Below, in pieces: positions 23,951-31,465 of a stretch of DNA of 42,905 nucleotides (its first letter is position 1; each line of letters starts with the position of its first letter). The position numbers and the translations under genes are program-made. Source of the stretch: Paraburkholderia oxyphila NBRC 105797 (GTDB lineage Bacteria > Pseudomonadota > Gammaproteobacteria > Burkholderiales > Burkholderiaceae). The DNA lies in contig NZ_BAYD01000090.1 in NCBI RefSeq assembly GCF_000685075.1, positions 1 to 42,905 of the forward strand, written 5' to 3'. Below the pieces are notes generated by a model that worked only from the letters and a program-made list of their open reading frames with translations, was not told where the DNA came from and ran no database searches.

Positions 23951-23987
23951 GGCAGCGCAGCGCCGGTATTTGGGGCCCTTACCCTCC

Positions 23988-24422
23988 TTAACCGGCCTCT
24001 TCGCTTTTCGTCTCGACCGCATTGCTCGGATAGCGGGCCTGCCCATAGCGAATCAGCAACACACCCAGCGCGATCAGCACGATCGCGCCCGCTGACGCCA
24101 GCAGGTGCAGCTCCGTATTCGAGCCCGAGCGCAGAATCAGATCTCGCGCGATCGACACCATCGCGATGTAAAGCGGAAAGCGCACCGGCAACTGCCCGGC
24201 CTTCAGGTACTGCCCGACCATCGCGAAGACTTCCAGATACAGGAACATCAGCAGCAGATCGGTCAGCGTGACGCCATCGGAATTCACCATCCGCCAGATG
24301 AGATGCACCATCGCCGCGACGGTCCCGATGCCAATAATCCCGAGGCCGAACAGCTCCGCAAGCTCCATCGCGCGCTCGAGACGCACTTTGATCGCCTTTT
24401 GCAAGGCGCTCTCGTATTTCAT
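23988..24422 (-). CDS. PsiE-family (phosphate-starvation-inducible) membrane protein
   Basis: A 144-residue protein with about four membrane helices, arranged as in PsiE: LAELFGLGIIGIGTVAAMVHLIW, DLLLMFLYLEVFAMVGQYL, RFPLYIAMVSIARDLIL and ELHLLASAGAIVLIALGVLLIRYG. The FLYLEVFAM and IARDLIL segments are typical of the family. The molecular role is unknown. I chose ATG 24422, with AAGGAA just upstream; the in-frame upstream codon at 24434 is a TTG lying on that ribosome site. Confidence 0.85.
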   Translation of the reverse strand: MKYESALQKAIKVRLERAMELAELFGLGIIGIGTVAAMVHLIWRMVNSDGVTLTDLLLMFLYLEVFAMVGQYLKAGQLPVRFPLYIAMVSIARDLILRSGSNTELHLLASAGAIVLIALGVLLIRYGQARYPSNAVETKSEEAG

Positions 24423-24529
24423 ATGTTCCTTCAATCCGTTGAATAACCGTCAGGAACGAGGAATCGTACCGCGAGACTGTGAAATGAAGAAAATCGGGCC
24501 GGAAAAGTCGGCGTGCGGGGCACCGATAC

Positions 24530-24552
24530 TTTATATGTGCGGGTTTATATGT
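24530..24552. repeat. Direct repeat TTTATATGT upstream of the PsiE-family gene
   Basis: TTTATATGT occurs at 24530-24538 and 24544-24552. On the minus strand each gives a TATAAA, 108-130 bases before the PsiE-family start, so they could be alternative -10 elements or a regulator site. The rest of 24423-24709 has no gene I can support. Confidence 0.35.
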
Positions 24553-24709
24553 TTCGACGCACCCGCTCGGCTGCCGGGAAGCTGGCGGGAAACCGCTCGA
24601 CTGCATGGCACGCCGGCTTCCAGTCGATGGAATGTTGTAATAACGCAACGGCTAATGTGTGCCAGGTCCGCGAATCGCCGCTCCGGGCGCGCCTCGCCCG
24701 CCTCTTTCC

Positions 24710-24737
24710 TTGCATTCTGGCGGGGCGTCGCTATAAT
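24710..24737 (+). promoter_or_regulatory. Strong sigma70 promoter of the 44-codon ORF
   Basis: TTGCAT (24710-24715), a 16-bp spacer and a perfect TATAAT (24732-24737). It is followed by AGGGTTTACCC, a near-palindrome in the transcription-start region. It is the best promoter match I saw in the window. Confidence 0.65.
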
Positions 24738-24778
24738 AGGGTTTACCCTTAGGTAACTACCCTGGAATCGAGGACACC

Positions 24779-24913
24779 ATGGCTGCGCTCATCGCCGCAA
24801 TTTCGTCTACCGTCACTCACGCTTTCGAGGCTGTTGGCCGCCTCAGCGTCAAGGCACTCAATCGCCACCTGGAATACTGCGAGCTGCTCGCAGAAGCGCA
24901 ACGCCGCTACTAA
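24779..24913 (+). CDS. Small protein of 44 residues, function unknown
   Basis: The ORF begins MAALIAAISSTVTHAFEAVG and ends LLAEAQRRY. It is compatible with two short amphipathic helices. It has GAGG five bases before the ATG and lies 41 bases downstream of a near-consensus promoter, which argues for real expression. No family is recognised, and it is too short to be called automatically by most tools. The region after it to 25219 (306 bp) is GC-rich with short hairpins and contains no gene I can support. Confidence 0.55.
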   Translation: MAALIAAISSTVTHAFEAVGRLSVKALNRHLEYCELLAEAQRRY

Positions 24914-25219
24914 TCCGCTCAAGCAGAGAAGACTCCCGATCTACCGCGACATACGCCGTGCCCGCATGGGCAGCGGCGCCGGTGGATCGGTGCGGGCTAC
25001 GCCCGTCTGCGGGCACAGTCCGCTGTACCGGATGGCATCAGAACCGGTGCACGATCCCCACTCCGGCCGCAAACATGCTGCGCGAGTCGAGTACGTGGCG
25101 CCGCCGCCCAAATCCTCGATTCGAGGTTGTTGTTAATTCGCTGTTCTTAGTAATTCGATTTTTTGGTCCGATTGGCCATGCGCCCGACGGACGCTGTCGC
25201 GCCGCCCGGTCACGGCCGA

Positions 25220-26563
25220 TCAATCCACCGTTGTCGTTGTTTTTGAAGCCGTGCGCGCGTTTGCTTCGCCCTGGGCCACGGGCTCCGGAATCGCCTCGAT
25301 ACGGCCCATCACGAACACGAACGACACGATGCCCACCGCGAGGATCACGCCCGCCACGAGGAATGCGTTGGTAAAGGAATTGGTCGCGCCGACGATGAAG
25401 CCCGTCACGATCGGCGCGGCCACGCCCATCAGGTTATTGGCAAAGTTCATGATGCCGCCGATGGTGCCCACACCGCCCTTCGGCGCGATCAGCGAAGGCA
25501 GCGACCAGCCCACCGGCGCGGCGGCGGCTAGGCCGCCCAGCGCGATCGAAATCCAGAAGATCGCCCAGCCGGGATTCGTGGTCTGCGTCGCGCCAAATAC
25601 CGCGAGGCCGAACAACATGCCCGTCACCAGCACCGCGCGGCGCACGCGCGTCTCGTCCTTGCCCCGCGCGATCAGGTGATCGATCAGCCAGCCGCCGACC
25701 AGCAGATCCGTTGCCGTGGCCACGGCCCACGGAATCGCCGCGAAGCCGGCCGACTTGAGAATGCTCATGTGCATGGTCTGGACCAGATAGCCCGGCAGCC
25801 AGGTCAGGAACAGATAGAACGAGTAGCCGTAGGCGGCGAAGCCGATCGTCAGGCCCCAGACCTTGGTCTTCGTCAGCAGGTAGCCCAGCATGCCGAACAC
25901 GCTACCGCCCGGCGTGCCTTCGGGCGTGGCGCCGCCCTGCTGGATATAGTCCAGCTCCGCCGCGGAAAGTTTGCTGTCCTTGCCCGGATCGCGATAGATC
26001 ATGAGGAATGCGATGAAATACGCGATGCTCAGCAGCGCGGTGACGCCGAAGCCCCAGCGCCAGCCGGCGTTCACGACGACTACGGCGACCAGCGGCACGC
26101 CGATCACATTGGAGAACTTGGCCGCGGCGTCGAAGATGGCCGTCGCCAGCGCCCGCTCCTTGCGCGGAAACCAGTAGCCGGTGGCCTTCGAACTGACCGG
26201 AAAACCCGGCGCTTCCGCGATCCCGAGCACCGCGCGCGCGGCGAACACGCCGCCGAACCCGCTCGCGAAGACGGTGATGGCAGAGGCCAGGCCCCACAGG
26301 AATGCCCCCAGCCGGCCAATGCGCGTCACGCCGTAGCGGTCGAGCAGAATCCCGGCCGGCACCTGGAGCAAGGCGTACGGCCAGAAGAATGCGCTGAACA
26401 GCAAGCCCATCTCGGCTGGCGAGAGGTTGAACGCCTCCTTCATCTGCGGCGCCGCCACCGAGAGGTTGATGCGGTCGAAGTAGTTGATGAGCACGCCAAC
26501 GCCCAGCAACACCCCTATCGCCCAGCGCCGGTTGGGGATGCGTTTTCCTGATGCGGTTGCCAT
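25220..26563 (-). CDS. MFS sugar-acid transporter (ACS family), likely gluconate uptake
   Basis: A 447-residue transporter of the anion:cation symporter group with 12 predicted helices. The N-terminus GVLLGVGVLINYFDRINLSVAAPQM and the motif LLDRYGVTRIGRLGAFLWG are characteristic. The family imports glucarate, galactonate, gluconate or tartrate with protons. It follows gluconokinase by 84 bases and has its own copy of the regulator's operator at 26632-26651, so gluconate is the best guess for its substrate (inference). AAGGAG lies upstream of ATG 26563. Confidence 0.86.
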   Translation of the reverse strand: MATASGKRIPNRRWAIGVLLGVGVLINYFDRINLSVAAPQMKEAFNLSPAEMGLLFSAFFWPYALLQVPAGILLDRYGVTRIGRLGAFLWGLASAITVFASGFGGVFAARAVLGIAEAPGFPVSSKATGYWFPRKERALATAIFDAAAKFSNVIGVPLVAVVVVNAGWRWGFGVTALLSIAYFIAFLMIYRDPGKDSKLSAAELDYIQQGGATPEGTPGGSVFGMLGYLLTKTKVWGLTIGFAAYGYSFYLFLTWLPGYLVQTMHMSILKSAGFAAIPWAVATATDLLVGGWLIDHLIARGKDETRVRRAVLVTGMLFGLAVFGATQTTNPGWAIFWISIALGGLAAAAPVGWSLPSLIAPKGGVGTIGGIMNFANNLMGVAAPIVTGFIVGATNSFTNAFLVAGVILAVGIVSFVFVMGRIEAIPEPVAQGEANARTASKTTTTVD

Positions 26564-26631
26564 CGTTGTCTCCTTGCTTGTCTCTATCGTTCTGGTTCTA
26601 ATTTTCTGTCTCGTCAGCCTGAGGGCCAGAC

Positions 26632-26651
26632 TATAGACAGCGCTATCTCAA
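26632..26651. promoter_or_regulatory. Gluconate-regulator operator 3 (before MFS gene)
   Basis: TATAGACAGCGCTATCTCAA matches the perfect palindrome at 27208-27227 in 16 of 20 positions and keeps the AGCGCTATCTCAA half. It overlaps the gntK stop codon and lies 69-88 bases before the transporter start. Confidence 0.6.
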
Positions 26652-27190
26652 GCGGCCTGCATAAAGCCCGGCTGCATTTGCGTGCTCGCGCACCACGCGA
26701 CCGCATCCGTGACGATGCTGGCGAGCGAGCGCGTGCCGTCGACGGTCAGGGTCAGCGGCTCGGCGACCGGCGGCTCCAGCGCGGCAAACTGGCTCTCGAC
26801 CAGCGAGGCCGGCATGAAATGGTCGTCGCGCTGCGCAACGCGCCGCAGCGCCTCCGCCTGCGGCAGATCGAGAAACACGAAGCCGAGCGACGCCGTGGCC
26901 GCACGCAACCGGTCCCTATAGCGCTCCTTGAGCGCCGAGCAGGCCAGCACCGCTCGCTCGCCCCGGCTGGCGGCGCGTTCGAGCTCCGCGCTGAGCCGGT
27001 CGAGCCAGCCGGCGCGGTCCTCGTCGGTGAGCGGGATGCCGCGCGCCATCTTCTCGACATTCGCCTTCGGATGGAACGCGTCGCCTTCGATCAGCACGCC
27101 GCCGACGTGCTCGGCAACCGCCCGCGCCACGCTGCTCTTGCCGCAACCCGCTACGCCCATGACGACGAGGGATGAAATTTGCCGGGTCAT
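26648..27190 (-). CDS. gntK: Gluconokinase
   Basis: A 180-residue kinase of the GntK type. It has the P-loop MGVAGCGKSSVARAVA (about residues 11-26), IEGDAFHPKANVEKMARGIPLTDEDRAGWL with the substrate-site Asp and His, CSALKERYRDRLR and FLDLPQAEALRRVAQRDDHFMPASLVESQFAALE. It phosphorylates gluconate to 6-phosphogluconate for the Entner-Doudoroff or pentose-phosphate route. It is divergent from the LacI-type regulator, with a perfect operator palindrome 18 bases before its start, and precedes the transporter gene. Confidence 0.94.
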   Translation of the reverse strand: MTRQISSLVVMGVAGCGKSSVARAVAEHVGGVLIEGDAFHPKANVEKMARGIPLTDEDRAGWLDRLSAELERAASRGERAVLACSALKERYRDRLRAATASLGFVFLDLPQAEALRRVAQRDDHFMPASLVESQFAALEPPVAEPLTLTVDGTRSLASIVTDAVAWCASTQMQPGFMQAA

Positions 27191-27207
27191 TCGAGTCTCC
27201 CAGAATC

Positions 27208-27227
27208 TTGAGATAGCGCTATCTCAA
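27208..27227. promoter_or_regulatory. Gluconate-regulator operator 1 (perfect palindrome)
   Basis: TTGAGATAGCGCTATCTCAA is its own reverse complement. It sits 18-37 bases before gntK in the region shared with the divergent LacI-family gene. The central CG pair in a palindrome is typical of LacI/GntR-type operators. Confidence 0.75.
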
Positions 27228-27303
27228 ACTTTCAAAAAAAAGTGCACCACCGCGCGCGATTCACATTGGCCGCCATATTAGGGGCACTACCATTGCGCCA
27301 GGT

Positions 27304-27323
27304 GCAAGACAGCGCTATCCTAA
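27304..27323. promoter_or_regulatory. Gluconate-regulator operator 2 (before regulator gene)
   Basis: The core AGACAGCGCTATC matches the palindrome at 27208-27227, with weaker outer arms. It lies 8-27 bases before the regulator start at 27331, which fits autorepression, and together with operator 1 would allow looping. Confidence 0.55.
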
Positions 27324-27330
27324 ATCGACC

Positions 27331-28359
27331 ATGGCACATTCAACAATCAGGAAAACCCGCAGCACCGGCCGGCCCACCCTCGAGGAGGTCGCCCGGCGCG
27401 CCGGCGTGAGCACGATTACGGCATCGCGCGCCTTGCGCGGCGTGGACTCGGTGGGGCCCGACCTGGTGGAGCGCGTCAAGGCCGCCGCCGCGGCGCTCAA
27501 CTACGTCACGAACCCCGCGGCGCGCGCGCTCGCGTCGTCGCGTAGCGACGCCGTGGCCGTGGTGATCCCGTCGATCTCGAACGCCGTGTTCGTGGACGTG
27601 CTGGAGTCGATTCACACCGTGCTGCGCCCGCGCGGCTATGAAGTGCTGATCGGGAACTCGCACTATTCGCGCCACGCGGAGGAAGACCTGATCCGCCATT
27701 ACCTGGCTTCACCGCCCAGCGGCCTGATCGTCAGCGGCTTCGACCGCACCGAAAGCGCGCGCCGCATGATCGATGCGAGCGGTGTGCCCTGCGTGCACAT
27801 CATGGAGCTCGATGCAGCCGAGGGCGTGCACTGCGTAGGCTTCTCGCAGGTGCGGGCAGGCGCTGCCGTCGCCGGGCATTTGCTGGGCCGCGGCTGCCGC
27901 CGCAATGCTTTCGTCGCCGCCCAGCTCGATTCGCGGACGATGCAGCGCGGCGAGGGCTTTCGCGAGGCGCTCCAGCGCAAGGGCCTCTACGACCCCGATC
28001 TCGAAGTGCTCACGCCGTCGCCCTCGTCGATCGGGCTCGGATGCGAGCTGTTCCGGCAATTGCTGCAACGCCGGCCCGACGTGGATGGCATTTTCTTCGG
28101 CAACGACGACCTCGCGCAGGGCGCCCTGTTCGAGGCGCGCCGCCAGGGCATCGAGATTCCGGCCCGGGTGGCCATTGTCGGCTTCAACGACCTGGCCGGC
28201 GCCGCCGATTGCGTGCCGCGCCTGACCACGGTTCGAACGCCGCGAGCGGAAATGGGACGCGTCGCGGCCAATCTGTTGCTCTCGATGATCGACCGCGAGC
28301 CGATTGCCAAGCCGGCGGTCGATCTGGGGTTCGAGCTGGTGGTGCGGGAAAGCGCTTAA
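27331..28359 (+). CDS. gntR: LacI-family gluconate utilisation regulator
   Basis: A 342-residue LacI-family protein: N-terminal HTH RPTLEEVARRAGVSTITASRALRGVDSVGPDLVERVKAAAAALNYVTNPAARALAS (about residues 14-68, including the hinge helix) and a periplasmic-binding-like effector domain (DAVAVVIPSISNAVFVDVLESI onward, GIFFGNDDLAQGAL, VAIVGFNDL). The effector domain follows the pattern of GntR of enteric bacteria and pseudomonads, which respond to gluconate or 6-phosphogluconate. Three matching operators in front of gntK, the transporter and itself support the assignment. Its stop codon overlaps that of the convergent repeat-protein gene. Confidence 0.9.
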   Translation: MAHSTIRKTRSTGRPTLEEVARRAGVSTITASRALRGVDSVGPDLVERVKAAAAALNYVTNPAARALASSRSDAVAVVIPSISNAVFVDVLESIHTVLRPRGYEVLIGNSHYSRHAEEDLIRHYLASPPSGLIVSGFDRTESARRMIDASGVPCVHIMELDAAEGVHCVGFSQVRAGAAVAGHLLGRGCRRNAFVAAQLDSRTMQRGEGFREALQRKGLYDPDLEVLTPSPSSIGLGCELFRQLLQRRPDVDGIFFGNDDLAQGALFEARRQGIEIPARVAIVGFNDLAGAADCVPRLTTVRTPRAEMGRVAANLLLSMIDREPIAKPAVDLGFELVVRESA

Positions 28360-28733
28360 CGGCGCTCGGTAACCGGCCCTTCAGCATCGACGCGGCCGAC
28401 GGCGCCCGCCGCGCCGCCGACGTTGATCGGGCCGCGCGCTTCCAGATCGCCGTGGACGACGAGCGGGCCGTGCACCGTCAGCGGGCCATAAAAGGTGTTT
28501 TCTCCTGCGCGCCTGGCCATGGCGGGTTCGTCGGGCGCAATTCGTTCAACCCGCGCTGCCGATATCGGCCCAGCGGCGTGGATGTCTCCGGCCACCCTCA
28601 GCGAACCCTCGACAGTCAACGGCCCGCGCACGTCGAGCGACCCCGTGACGTTGAGCGGCCCGGTGGCAACAGGCTCGGCATACGCCGATGCGCACCGGCA
28701 TACTGTCCCTCGAGCCGACACATTGGCGTGCAC
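28356..28733 (-). CDS. GPLxVxG-repeat (beta-helix / bactofilin-like) protein, N-terminus uncertain
   Basis: The frame encodes repeating hexapeptide-like units: GPLNVTGSLDVRGPLTVEGSLRVAGDI, then FYGPLTVHGPLVVHGDLEARGPINVGG, as expected for a right-handed beta helix of the polymer-forming type. The segment CASAYAEPVATG just before the repeats looks like the end of a signal peptide, but no hydrophobic core lies upstream in this frame. Either the start codon region is frameshifted or the gene has lost its 5' end. GTG 28733 is an arbitrary start with a poor ribosome site; the part I trust is 28356-28694. Function is unknown. Confidence 0.45.
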   Translation of the reverse strand: MHANVSARGTVCRCASAYAEPVATGPLNVTGSLDVRGPLTVEGSLRVAGDIHAAGPISAARVERIAPDEPAMARRAGENTFYGPLTVHGPLVVHGDLEARGPINVGGAAGAVGRVDAEGPVTERR

Positions 28734-28990
28734 GCGTGTCGATACACTCCATCTACATTCAGGATGCCTGATTATCTGGACACGGCGCAGCTGCCTGCAA
28801 TGGCTCCCAAAGAAAAGGAATATCGCTGCGAGACTGGCTAACGATCCTTTACATTTTCTTAAGGATATCCGACGCAAAATCTGCCAGACTGTGTGCGCTG
28901 AATCGAATTCACGGAATGAGTGCAAGCACGACGATTTCCCCATGGTTGCCGAAGCGACATACAAGCCAAACGACGCCGGAGGACTTATCA

Positions 28991-29266
28991 ATGCTGCAAT
29001 GGATCGTGACCTGGTGCTCGCGCCACGCGCCAACACCGCAGAAGCAAGCCGAGCGAGCGCTCAGTGAATTGCGTATGTCCTTGTTTCAGGCCGAACAACG
29101 CGTCCTGGACGCGCAATTCCAGGCAAGCTACTACCGCACCCGAATTGCGTTCTACGAAGATGTCGTGAATAGCGGCATCGAGCAGGTTTCGGATCAACGC
29201 AAAGAGCAAAGCGCTACGGCGCGAACACCCTCGCCCACGCTCAAGGTTGCAGGCTCGCCGCTGTGA
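28991..29266 (+). CDS. Small conserved-looking hypothetical protein
   Basis: A 91-residue soluble protein. The centre, ALSELRMSLFQAEQRVLDAQFQASYYRTRIAFYEDVV, is a probable amphipathic coiled-coil helix, followed by a polar, Ser/Thr-rich tail. A near-perfect CGGAGGA site precedes ATG 28991, which decides the start over the open frame to 28916. Proteins with a similar helix occur in Burkholderiaceae as hypothetical proteins, by my recollection. No function can be assigned. The 257 bp between 28734 and 28990 is AT-richer and probably holds its promoter. Confidence 0.7.
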   Translation: MLQWIVTWCSRHAPTPQKQAERALSELRMSLFQAEQRVLDAQFQASYYRTRIAFYEDVVNSGIEQVSDQRKEQSATARTPSPTLKVAGSPL

Positions 29267-29312
29267 AAAGCGTGCAATCGAAAAATGCACGCGTACCCTC
29301 AACGTTCGAATT

Positions 29313-29342
29313 GCAGGCCGCTGAAGACACCCAGCGGCCTGC
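29313..29342. terminator. Bidirectional hairpin terminator
   Basis: GCAGGCCGCTG pairs perfectly with CAGCGGCCTGC over 11 bp around an 8-base loop. It lies between the small hypothetical gene on + and wrbA on -, 46 and 7 bases from their stop codons. No long T tract. Confidence 0.55.
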
Positions 29343-29349
29343 CTCGTAT

Positions 29350-29952
29350 TTACGAAGCGAGCTTGGCCGCGAGCTCGGCAACGTGCTTGCCCTGATAGCG
29401 CGCGATATCGAGTTCGTTCTCGCTCGGCTGGCGGCTGCCATCGGCGCCGGCAAGCGTCGTCGCGCCGTACGGCGTTCCGCCGGTGATCTGATCCATCTTC
29501 GTCAAGCCCTGGCAAGCGTACGGCACACCGACGATCACCATGCCGTGATGCAGCAGCGTCGAGTGAAACGATGTGATCGTCGTTTCCTGACCGCCGTGCT
29601 GCGTGCCCGTTGAAGCGAACACGCTGCCGATCTTGCCAACGAGCGCGCCCTTCATCCACAGGCCGCCGGTTTGATCGAGGAAGTTGCGCATCTGCGCGGC
29701 CATATTGCCGAAGCGGGTAGGCGTGCCGAAAATGATCGCGTCGTAGTCCGCCAGCTCGTCGACCGTCGCAACGGGCGCAGGCTGATCGAGCTTGATATGG
29801 GCTGCCTGGGCCTGCTCGGTGGGAATGGTTTCGGGCACGCGCTTGAGCGTCACGCTCGCGCCCGGCACCGAACCCGCGCCCTCGGCAATGGCCTTCGCCA
29901 TCGTTTCGATATGCCCATACGACGAGTAATACAGCACGAGAATTTTGGCCAT
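29350..29952 (-). CDS. wrbA: NAD(P)H:quinone oxidoreductase, WrbA type
   Basis: A 200-residue flavodoxin-fold enzyme. It starts MAKILVLYYSSYGHIETMAKAIAEGA with the FMN phosphate loop SSYGHIE, continues with FGTPTRFGNMAAQMRNFLDQTGGLW and the WrbA signature FASTGTQHGGQETTI, and has the PYACQGL and SRQPSENELDIARYQGKHVAELA ending. WrbA tetramers reduce quinones by two electrons, protecting against redox cycling. GGAG precedes ATG 29952. It lies downstream of a LysR-type gene in the same direction (245-bp gap), which suggests but does not prove regulation. Confidence 0.95.
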   Translation of the reverse strand: MAKILVLYYSSYGHIETMAKAIAEGAGSVPGASVTLKRVPETIPTEQAQAAHIKLDQPAPVATVDELADYDAIIFGTPTRFGNMAAQMRNFLDQTGGLWMKGALVGKIGSVFASTGTQHGGQETTITSFHSTLLHHGMVIVGVPYACQGLTKMDQITGGTPYGATTLAGADGSRQPSENELDIARYQGKHVAELAAKLAS

Positions 29953-30048
29953 CTGGTTTCTCCAGTTTTACGGTAGCCCCGGTCGGGTTCGCCTGGCGCC
30001 GCGGATGCGCTGCGCAGTTGTTCAACACGTCAACACACCTGCGATCAA

Positions 30049-30076
30049 GTCGACTGCCAGGTTCAATGGTCGACTG
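30049..30076. repeat. Direct repeat GTCGACTG upstream of wrbA
   Basis: GTCGACTG occurs at 30049-30056 and 30069-30076, exactly 20 bp apart (about two helical turns); each contains the palindrome GTCGAC. The sites are 97-124 bases before the wrbA start, a plausible position for an activator. Confidence 0.35.
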
Positions 30077-30197
30077 AATGCGCTCAAGTACGGATCAGTC
30101 CAGGCGATCGCTCCAAGGAATCAACCGAGCCGCGCCGTACTCTCCGTCACGCTCTAGTGGACAATCTAGTCGGGCAAGCCCGTTGATCGAGGATCGC

Positions 30198-31100
30198 CTA
30201 AGGCGCCGATGGCAAGCTTTCCGAAAGATAGTCGAGCAACGCCGCAACGCGTGCAGGACGGAACACCCGGGGCGGCGTGACCAGACTCAGGTAGATCTGC
30301 GCGATCTTCCACTCCGGCAGGACTTCGACCAGCTCGCCGCGCGCCAGCGCATCCGCTACGACAAACTCCGGCTGCAGCGCCATCCCCATGCCGGCCAGCA
30401 GCGCCGGGATCAACGACTCGGCATTGTTGGTGCGCATCCGGCTGTCCACCGTCACGCTGCACTGCTCACCCGACGCGTGCTGGAAACGCCATGACAGCGA
30501 CGTCGAATGACTCGCATAGCAAAGACATGTATGACTTTCGATTTCCCGAGGGTGGGCGATGAGCTCATGTCGAGCGAGGTACGTCGGGCTTGCGACGAGC
30601 ATGCGGCGTATCACGCATAGATTGCGTGAGCGCACCGATGAATCTTCGGGTGCCGCAATCCGGATAGCCACATCGAAGCCACCACTCACGACGTCGACTA
30701 CGGCGTCATCGAAACAAACATCGAGATTCACATCCGGATAGCGGGCGAGGAACCCCGGCATGAGGGGCGCCACATACTTGAGACCGAATGACATGGGCGC
30801 CGAAATACGCAGCAGGCCCTTGGGCGCCCGCGAGTGCGCCGTTGTCTCCGCCTCGATCAGCTCGCCCTCTCTGACGATGTGCTTGGCGCGCTCCATGACG
30901 AGCTGACCGGTTGGCGTGAGGGAAACCCGGCGCGAGGTTCGGTAAAGCAGCGTCGTGCCGAGCCGCCTCTCGAGGCGGATGATCGCCTTCGACACCGTGG
31001 GCTGCGTCATGCCGAGTGTCTCGGCCGCTTTCGCGAAAGAGCCTGTTGTGGCTACGCGCGCGAAAATCGCCCAAGCCTCGAGATCGGGAAGATTTTGCAT
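30198..31100 (-). CDS. LysR-family regulator (paralogue A)
   Basis: A 300-residue LysR-type regulator: HTH LEAWAIFARVATTGSFAKAAETLGMTQPTVSKAIIRLERRLGTTLLYRTSRRVSLTPTG (about residues 7-66) and a C-terminal co-inducer domain beginning GLLRISAPMSFGLKYVAPLMPGFLARYPDV. It belongs to the CrgA/DmlR-like group of LysR proteins, which often control nearby oxidoreductases. It is divergent from a closely related paralogue at 31466, and wrbA lies downstream in the same orientation. The start at 31100 aligns with the paralogue's N-terminus (MQNLPDLEAW versus MQTLPDLEAW). Confidence 0.9.
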   Translation of the reverse strand: MQNLPDLEAWAIFARVATTGSFAKAAETLGMTQPTVSKAIIRLERRLGTTLLYRTSRRVSLTPTGQLVMERAKHIVREGELIEAETTAHSRAPKGLLRISAPMSFGLKYVAPLMPGFLARYPDVNLDVCFDDAVVDVVSGGFDVAIRIAAPEDSSVRSRNLCVIRRMLVASPTYLARHELIAHPREIESHTCLCYASHSTSLSWRFQHASGEQCSVTVDSRMRTNNAESLIPALLAGMGMALQPEFVVADALARGELVEVLPEWKIAQIYLSLVTPPRVFRPARVAALLDYLSESLPSAP

Positions 31101-31465
31101 GCAATAGTTCTGACTGGGGGAGTTCCACGAGTTCTACTGGCCGGTATTGACAGGTCGGCTCACCACCTGCAGCGGTGATTCGATGCCCCGCTGAATTGTC
31201 TCGGGGTCATGTTATCGGAGCGCAAGCCAACTACAAATAGAACAAATGGAATAGATGTAATTCCAGATTTATCGATTCGTAGTAACATCGAAGGCCATAA
31301 ATGCATAAAAAATCGGCATTTAAATGGAGCTCCGGATTTCAATAAAGCGCTGCGCGTTTCGATCGAGCTCCCCAACCGGCGTCGTAGCCGCGCCGGCATC
31401 GCGATACCATGTCGGGTCTCTTTGTGCAATTTTGAACCAGTGGCCTCGCGGCCATTCTGCTTTCC
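31101..31465. promoter_or_regulatory. Divergent regulatory region between the LysR paralogues
   Basis: This 365-bp region has no gene I can support. Its middle (about 31215-31330) is markedly AT-rich compared with the flanks and contains the T-N11-A inverted repeat at 31298-31322. Confidence 0.5.
31298..31322. promoter_or_regulatory. LysR-type operator, TAAATGC-N11-GCATTTA
   Basis: Perfect 7-bp arms separated by exactly 11 bases reproduce the canonical T-N11-A LysR box with extended symmetry. It is 144-168 bases before the start of paralogue B. It is likely the binding site of one or both LysR proteins (inference). Confidence 0.65.
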
